From Hypericum androsaemum (lineage: Eukaryota > Streptophyta > Magnoliopsida > Malpighiales > Hypericaceae), in NCBI GenBank assembly GCA_963995505.1, contig OZ023190.1, positions 310,001 to 374,000 of the forward strand: a DNA stretch of 64,000 nucleotides, read 5' to 3'. A program made the translations under genes and the position numbers. Each line of letters opens with the position of its first letter. Within the stretch, counting starts at the first letter, position 1. Shown here in pieces: positions 57,501 to 64,000 of this stretch. The notes beneath the pieces are model-generated. The model had not been told where the DNA came from and searched no databases. It saw nothing but the letters and a program-made list of their open reading frames with translations.

Positions 57501-59777
57501 CTCTCATATCCTGAATCGCTGAAGGGCCAAGGGACAAGATGGTATCCAAGCTGGGCACGTGCTCTACTGTCAACATTCGCAACTGGGTCAGATGGATCTT
57601 TTCATCTTTGTCGGCTGCTTCGTCCACGATGAATATCCCTTCCATTTTCTCACAATATGACACTTCAATATCTTCAAATTTTGAAAGACGTCTAGCGACC
57701 GATAAAGGAAATACATAGCTTAGTACATCACAACCTGATACTATTATCTGCTTCAGGTTGGCCAGAGACTTCTCCTTTAGCGGGCCATTGCAAATCTTCT
57801 CCAAATGTTGAGCATTCTTGATAACCAACCCCTCCAGCCTCGGGAAGGCAATTCGAGAACCCCTTTGCACAAAATTTATTAGGTAACGAACTTCATGAAA
57901 ATTTTGCAGTTGAAGATTTTTCAAGTGATCCCCAAAGCCGTCCATGTTCAATTCGGGAAGCTTGACATATTTGACCCGAACTGAATTATCTAGGTGGAGA
58001 TCATCAGCTTTCTTCAACAACACGTTCACTTTTTTGAGTACTCTGATGCTTGCATCAAGCTTCACCTTCAATGTAGCCGAGACATCATTTCTTCTCGACC
58101 AATCCCAACAATTTCCAATAACTATGAAGAATCTTTTCAAATTTTCAGAGAACAAGTCATCTGGCAAGCTCGTCACATCGGGGATTCCTATCTCCAAAGC
58201 AGTCAACTTCTTCAATTTCTTCAGCTCGGCCAAATCGACATTTCTTTGGTTGCCATCAATTCCATCTCTCAGTCCCCATTGCGTGAAGCTCTCTTCCATG
58301 TACAATTCTTCCAAATGGGTGAGGCACGAAAGAACACCAGGCGAGATCTTCTTGAGTTTCCTGCAACTGCTTAAATCTAGAAGTTGTAGGCGAGTCAGTT
58401 TTCCTATTTCTTTTGTCAGATGAATAATGTCTGCGCCCATGAGGCTGAGAATCTTTAATTGGGTCAGGGTTCCAACAACATCAACATCTTCTACATTACA
58501 ACGATCAAGACATAAAGTCTGAAGGTTGTGAAGATGTTGAATTGAAGAAGGAAATGGTGACAAGCGCACATCCGAGACATCCAACACCCTAAGTTCTTTA
58601 ACCGCATCAAAGAACATGTCACCTGGGGCACTTGGTGGCTCATATAACAATAAGAACTTCAGATTAGGGCATTCGAGTGTTGTCGGAAATTCAGGCAACC
58701 GACAATAGCGGAGGGAAATTTCAGTGTATTGTTCAAGTGTAGGCATGTCTGGCCATTCTCCAAACTCATGACCAGCCATCGGAGAAAACACATCATTTCT
58801 GTGAACCCTGACAAAGCTATGGACAACATCATGCATTGTAAAATCACCATCCTCATCTTTCAGCAACAAACATGAGTTGGTGAGGTCATCTAGCAACTTA
58901 TGCACCCTAATTCTTGTTGTTGTTACCGTCGAGCAGTTCTTGAACAACCTTAAGCCTGTCGTATATCTGACCACATAGTCAATATCAATCCAATATGGCC
59001 TGAGGAGACCACAAAACAGAAACATGGACTTTTGGTCTGTACCCAGATGACTGAAGCTCAACTCCAAGGCTGAGTAAGTTTGTGCTTCCGAGGAGTCGCA
59101 ATCCTTCTGTAGCCCAGATTCCAGCCGCTGCAAAGCATCTTGCCAAGTATGCAATTTCTTGTTCTTCAACGCCTTTGCTACGGGAAGTAACAGAATAGGC
59201 AAACCTCCACATCTTTTCACGATCTGGGTAGCTACACCGTGGCGATCTTCTGGTGTGAGACCCACGGTCTTCTGAAATAACTCCCATGCCTCATCATCCT
59301 TCAAGACATCAAGCCGGAAAAGTGTTTTCTTTTGTACATCCATTTCAGAAACTGCGGATTCCTGCCTGGTCGTCACCAAGACCGTGCAACGGTTGGTGTC
59401 GCTGCCACCAATTGGGATGCCAACCTTCTTCAAGTCAATAGCATTCCAGACATCGTCAAGTATCACCAAGACACTCTTCTCTTGCAGAAGCCTTTTGTGT
59501 AAAGCAGCTGCTCTTAAATCAATATTAGAGTCAGGGAACTGCTTAATCTGAAACCACTCGGCAACTTCTTTCTGAATGGTCCTGACATCTGCTTTCGGGC
59601 GCACTTCCACCGGAACCACCAGCTGAAAAACACCTTCATCCTTCATCCGTCGACCGACTTCTTTAGCAAGAGTAGTCTTCCCGATGCCACCTGCACCACA
59701 CACCCCAATCAGGTCAGCGTCTCTGTTCCTCAAGGCATCCATAATGGAGTTGAGAGTGGGCTCTCTCGATCCAAAAG
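54562..59777 (-). pseudogene. NLR-C: CNL gene, 5'-interrupted and frameshifted
   Basis: Exons on the minus strand are 59777-57433 (exon 1, cut at its 5' side), 56999-56557, 56413-55704 and 55383-54562, with the last exon at about 52372. It carries P-loop GAGGIGKTT, kinase-2 LVILDDVWN, VLVTTRQES, GGLPILLL, FTMHDVVH and LRRs, so the NB-ARC motifs are textbook. The CC domain is absent because a Copia LTR begins at 59778; an apparent ATG frame upstream is LTR sequence. Exon 2 has +2 bp near 56658 (GAGTGTGTCC where NLR-1 has GAGTGCCC), giving TGA at 56649. Exon 3 lacks one base near 56380. Exon 4 (822 bp, same as NLR-1) is open. Exon lengths match NLR-1 apart from these changes, so the decay is recent. 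Confidence 0.92.
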
Positions 59778-60114
59778 TGACAAAAGATTGCCATGATACG
59801 AAGAAGAAGAAGAAGTGAGAGCAGCTGATTTCAAGAATTAATACACACTGCCTTCCTTTGTTTTTAGTTAGCACGTGAGATGCATGTGAAGGACTTAGTC
59901 ATTTTACTTGTACGGTGTCGTTTTGTTTTTTGTTGAGCCAGCTATATAAACTGGAACAGTGTACTAGCTAAAGGTGTGGAATTAAGAGGAAAGAGAAAGC
60001 GGTTACACTTCTCCTCCCTGAGCTCAACTCTAGAGCTTTCTCTCTCTTTGAGCTTTCTCTCTCCTAGAGCTTTCATGGCTACTTTCCTCTAGCTTTTGTT
60101 CCGCTTTAGTTTGA
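59778..60114 (+). repeat. 5' LTR of the right-edge Copia element
   Basis: The left border is set by the break in NLR-C homology, the right border by the primer site. It holds CTATATAAACTGG and a CT-rich leader with repeated AGAGCTTTC. The usual CA end is not seen, so the right border is approximate. Confidence 0.6.
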
Positions 60115-60116
60115 TA

Positions 60117-60128
60117 TGGTATCAAAGC
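60117..60128 (+). other. Primer binding site (tRNA-Met type)
   Basis: TGGTATCAAAGC, one base different from the usual Copia site. Confidence 0.75.
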
Positions 60129-60236
60129 TTACTAGGCAACATCAGAGCCTAGTAGCGTCCTGGATCTTGCACCTCGAAGCTTCAAGGGAGCTCTAATGGC
60201 GGGAAGACTACACGCGAAGTAGATCCTCGTCCTGCG

Positions 60237-61519
60237 ATGCCCGATCCTCCAGTCCACAGCTCTTCTCCACAGACTTTTGGCTCCTCTCGCGAGTCTTCAC
60301 TCTTCTACCTTCATCCAAGTGAGAATCCTACTTCTGTTCTTGTTACGCCACTGCTGAATAATACAAATTACCATAGTTGGAGTAAGTATATGACGCGTGC
60401 GCTTAGATCTAAGAAGAAATGGCCGTTAGTGGATGGATCGGTTAAACCTCCTGAGTTTGATGATGATGATTATCTAGAATGGGAAAGTTGCAATAGCATG
60501 ATCATTAGTTGGTTTATGGCTTCGGTTGAGCCTTCGATTGGGCAAAGTATCAATGGATTAGAGACTGCTGCGGAAGTTTGGTTAGATTTAAAGGAACATT
60601 TTGGAACGGGTGATTCTATTCAGATAGCTAGGTTGCAGATGCAGTTATGTACTCTGAAACAGGGAGGACTTTCAGTTTCTGAGTATTTTACTTCGTTCAG
60701 GAATTTATGGGATCAATTCACTCAGTATAGGCCAGCAATTTTGTGTAAGTGTGTTGATAAGGAACGGGTAGTTCAGATTGTGAAGCAGTGAGATCTACCA
60801 GAGAGTTTCTTGAGCATGATCAGGTGATCAAGTTTCTTATCGGCCTCAACGACAACTTTGATACTGTGAGGTCTCAGATAATGTTAGTTAATCCTTTGCC
60901 CACCATGAGTAGGACCTTGTATTTGGCTTTGCAACATGAGCAACAACTTTTGAGTTCAGAAAAGGAGAATGTATTGCCTAATGTTGCTGTGGTGAACTCT
61001 GCTAAAGCAAATGCAGTTGGAAATAGGCCTTTTGCAGGAGGAAACCATCAGAATCAGAGAAGAACTTGGAACGATCAGAAGAAACCAGTTTGCACTTACT
61101 GTGGTAAAGAGGGTCATACCATAGATAAATATTATAGAAAGCATGGTTTCCCTCCTAACTTTAAGTTTACTAACAATAGAGGGGCTGGTGGCGGAGGATA
61201 CACTGGGAATTCATCATCTTTTGCTGCAGCAGTACACTCTTCAGATCAAACGTCTGGAAAACAACAGCAAGCAGTCATGTCTTCATCTCGTTCAGGACTT
61301 GAGAAGACAGGCCTATCTGAAGAGCAGTTTACCAACCTCATAGCACTTGTTCAGCAGTCCTCATCCGGCATGCCTAGGAGTTCAGTTCCTAGGAATCCAT
61401 CTCTCAATCCCATCACAGAGTCATCCCAGGTGAATGCTGTCCAAAACTCATGCTTCACCGGTAAACATTCCCTTTCTTTTAGTAGAGCTTGTTCCAATTT
61501 TCAATCATCTAGTACTTAG
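60237..61519 (+). pseudogene. Copia gag and start of protease, frameshifted
   Basis: The ATG at 60237 opens a gag frame (LLNNTNYHSWSKYMTRAL, WLDLKEHFGTGDSIQIARL, typical Copia gag) that shifts at about 60790 into the next frame (LEHDQVIKFLIGLND). The zinc knuckle at about 61090 reads CTYCGKEGHTIDKYY: the last Cys is Tyr, so metal binding is probably lost. The frame ends at TAG 61517-61519 where the protease start W-I-I-D-S-G-A would need Trp. Protease sequence follows without a further stop until a second one-base shift near 61776. Confidence 0.85.
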
Positions 61520-61776
61520 ATTATAGATTCAGGTGCTTCTGACCATATAGTTTGTTCTCCTCAGTTTTTCTTAGACAGTCATCCTATCCAAAATACTACA
61601 ATCCAGCTTCCAAATCACCAACAGGCAGTTGCTTCTCACATTGGCACTGTCCAGATTTCCTCTGATTTAGTCTTGTTCAATGTTCTATTAGTTCCTAGTT
61701 TTACATTTAACCTGTTGTCTGTCAGTAAGTTGACACATTCTACTCCTGTTCAACTAATCTTTAAGCACGATTTGTG

Positions 61777-64000
61777 TTGATTCAGGCCCTTTCCAGTGCG
61801 AGGGTGATTGGTAGTGCTGTGGCAACCCAGGGCCTCTATATCATAACCTTACCACAACCAACAACCACATCCTATACCTTAACCGAGCCACCAGCTAGCC
61901 AACCAACATACCACATTGACAATAAGCTTGCAGCTAATACCACTACACAGGGGCTGGATGTTTGGCATTGCAGACTTGGCCACCCATGTTATCCAAGAAT
62001 GCGACAAGTCAGTAAGCTGGATCCTACTGTGACTTGCAAGCATTTACAACATTGTGATGTTTGCCACTACTCTAGACATAAGCGATTGGAATTTCAAATT
62101 AGTGATTCCACTGCTTCAGACTATTTTGAATTAATCCATGTCGACATTTGGGAGAAGTATAAGGACCCCTCTTATGATGGATTTTCGTATTTCTTGACTA
62201 TAGTTGATGATTATTCTCGATCAATATGGTTGTACCTGATGAAAGATAAATCGCATGTGCATCATCTGCTTGAGCATTTTAGTCATCTTGTTGAAACCCA
62301 GTTTGCCAAGAAGATCAAACGAGTGAGAACAGATCAAGGGAAAGAGTTTCACCTCACAGATTTTTACAACTTCAAAGGAATCTTACATGAGACCAGTTGT
62401 GTTTACACCCCGCAACAGAATGGTCGCGTGGAAAGGAAACATCGGGATATACTTAATACAGCTCGCGCGTTGATTTTCCAGTCACATTTACCTACCTATT
62501 TTTGGAGTGACGCAGTTCGACATGCCGTGTATCTGATAAATAGATTGCCATCTACGTCACTTGGGCATAAGACACCTTTTGAGGTTTTGTACCAGAAACC
62601 ACCAACTTTTGGCCATCTTCGAGTTTTCGGCTGCTTTTGTTATGCAGGGACAACCGCAGCTCATAGAACTAAGTTTGATGCACGGGCAAGACAGTGTGTT
62701 TTCCTGGGCATTCCTCCTGGCATTAAGGGCTACAAGCTCTATGATTTGGCCTCTCATAACGTTATCATCTCCAGAGATGTAGTGTTCTATGAGACCATGT
62801 TTCCCTTCAAGCATTCCACCTTTTACGATTCCAATTATCATCATACATCAATCTCTCAACCCTTCCTTCAATCCGCCATTCCACAATCTAGTTTTGTTGA
62901 TGATTCACCATACTTCCATATGCCTGCTTCTTCCGATACATTAGATGCATCACCTTCTCTTCAACCATTTGATACTTCTATTACGTCCCTTTCTCCTTCA
63001 CCAGAATCTGCATCCTCTCCTGAACCTTCCCCTGCCGCCCAACCTTATGCTTCACCTGGAGAACCTTCCCCTGCCGCCCAACCTTGTGCTCCACCTTCAC
63101 GCCGTTCTACCAGACCTAAACTCATCCCTACCTATCTCCATGACTATGCCTTTGACTTGCCACCACAGCACACCAAGATGCCCTCAGGTCTGTCTTCTTT
63201 GTCCTTGTCTCTGAGTTCCACTCCTTATCCAATTCAGTCATATTTTACACTTGCTCGTTTATCACCAATTTTTAGAGCTTTTAGTGTGTCTATAGCCACC
63301 CAAGTAGAGCCTACCACTTATGAACAGGCAGCCAAGGAGGTCTGTTGGCAAGTTGCTATGCAGGAGGAGTTAGACGCTTTGGCCCAGACTAACACTTGGT
63401 CCTTGGTCTCTCTGCCTCCTGGGAAGCATCTCATTGACAGTAAGTGGGTGTTTAAGATTAAACACAAGGCAGATGGTAGCATTGAGAGCTATAAGGCCAG
63501 GCTCGTTGCCAAGGGTTACACGCAATCTCTCGGTATTGACTATTTTGAGACATTTAGTCCTGTGGCTAGGATGACTACCATTCGTGTTTTGTTGTCTATA
63601 GCAGCCAGCAGACAATGGCATCTCCAACAAATTGATGTCAATAACGCTTTCTTGCATGGAGATCTTGATGAGGAGGTCTATATGCGCCTTCCGCAGGGCC
63701 TTCAAGTTTCTTCCGCTGATTTGCATAAAGTCTGTAAACTGCAGAAATCATTGTATGGTCTGAAACAGGCCAGCAGACAATGGTTTGCTAAGCTACACTC
63801 TATTCTCATTGCGTTCGGTTATGTTCAATCTCAGTGTGACTACTCTATGTTCACTTTGAAGAAGGATCACAGTTTGACCATACTTTTAGTGTATGTCGAT
63901 GACATTATCTTAGCAGGGAACTCCATTGATGTCATCACTGCCACTAAAAGTCACCTTGAACAAACTCTCAAGCTCAAGGATCTTGGCACTCTTAAGTTTT
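61777..64000 (+). pseudogene. Copia pol: integrase and RT, open to the window edge
   Basis: From 61777 the frame is open for 741 codons and leaves the window. Integrase zinc region (VWHCRLGH, CDVC), catalytic segments (HVDIWEKY, RTDQGKEF, TPQQNGRVERKHR), a Pro/Ser-rich linker (about 62800-63120), then RT: WVFKIKHKADGSIE, KARLVAKGYTQ, QIDVNNAFLHGDLDEEVYM (Lys of the usual DVKNAF is Asn) and YVDDIILAGN (63892). RNase H and the 3' LTR must lie beyond 64000. The pol part is well kept although upstream gag has lesions, so the element is young but not self-sufficient. Confidence 0.9.

Larger units (their letters stand above)
59778..64000 (+). mobile_element. Ty1/Copia retrotransposon inserted in NLR-C exon 1, right end outside the window
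   Basis: The NLR-C frame stops at 59777 and the next bases are TGACAAAAG, the expected LTR start. A TATA box (59943-59950), a primer site TGGTATCAAAGC (60117-60128, one change from TGGTATCAGAGC), gag and pol follow in order. The 5' LTR is therefore about 59778-60114. The possible target duplication is AAAAG (59773-59777), to be matched at the unseen right end. Confidence 0.85.

Noticed and set aside
59778..59874. ATG start of an NLR-C frame with a Phe-rich N-terminus
   Set aside because: These codons come from the Copia LTR that interrupts exon 1, not from an NLR start.

Overview
This window is eudicot plant nuclear DNA. It shows intron-bearing genes of the CC-NB-ARC-LRR immune-receptor class (At4g27190/At4g27220-like), plant Copia and Gypsy LTR retrotransposons, a Mutator-like transposase and long AT-rich intergenic stretches. 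I saw no bacterial, organellar or CRISPR signal. Splice sites were assigned by comparing the paralogues inside the window, so exon borders are inferences.

The window is a decaying NLR cluster broken up by transposable elements. From left to right: NLR-1 (+, 64-5919) is complete in structure but carries two nonsense codons and a +2 shift. Its 3' flank is followed by a Ty3/Gypsy-type element (8532-15093, perfect GTGTG target duplication) and an internally deleted Copia element (16531-20608). NLR-A' (-, 28647-32078) is a fragment. Its presumed last exon lies about 6.6 kb away at 21930-21986, because a Copia element (22209-28629) sits in the intron. A solo LTR (32399-33163, CTTCT duplication) lies upstream of that fragment. 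NLR-B (-, 34732-38979) is the only copy open from its ATG through CC, NB-ARC and LRR. It ends early because of a 10-bp deletion and has unusual NB-ARC residues.

From 40.5 to 41.6 kb lies a chimera of three gene fragments (F-box, coiled-coil, NLR N-terminus). It is followed by a Mutator-like transposase pseudogene (42727-44345), a region full of short tandem repeats, a 74-bp-arm foldback (47291-47494) and a Gypsy remnant. NLR-C (-, 54562-59777) has frameshifts, a small Copia-derived element in intron 4 (52716-54523, ATTTG duplication) and another Copia element cutting exon 1 at 59777. That last element runs off the right edge with an uninterrupted 741-codon pol frame. The CC-coding 5' end of NLR-C should therefore lie beyond position 64000.

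All NLR copies share five coding blocks: exon 1 with CC, NB-ARC and first LRRs; three further LRR exons; and a short last exon rich in GAA/GAG codons. They also share a duplicated 3' flank. The functional theme is intracellular pathogen recognition, but on this sequence only NLR-B could still give a large receptor-like protein. Several NLR-like 3' flanks and pieces appear as inverted or dispersed copies, which fits repeated unequal exchange plus transposon insertion.
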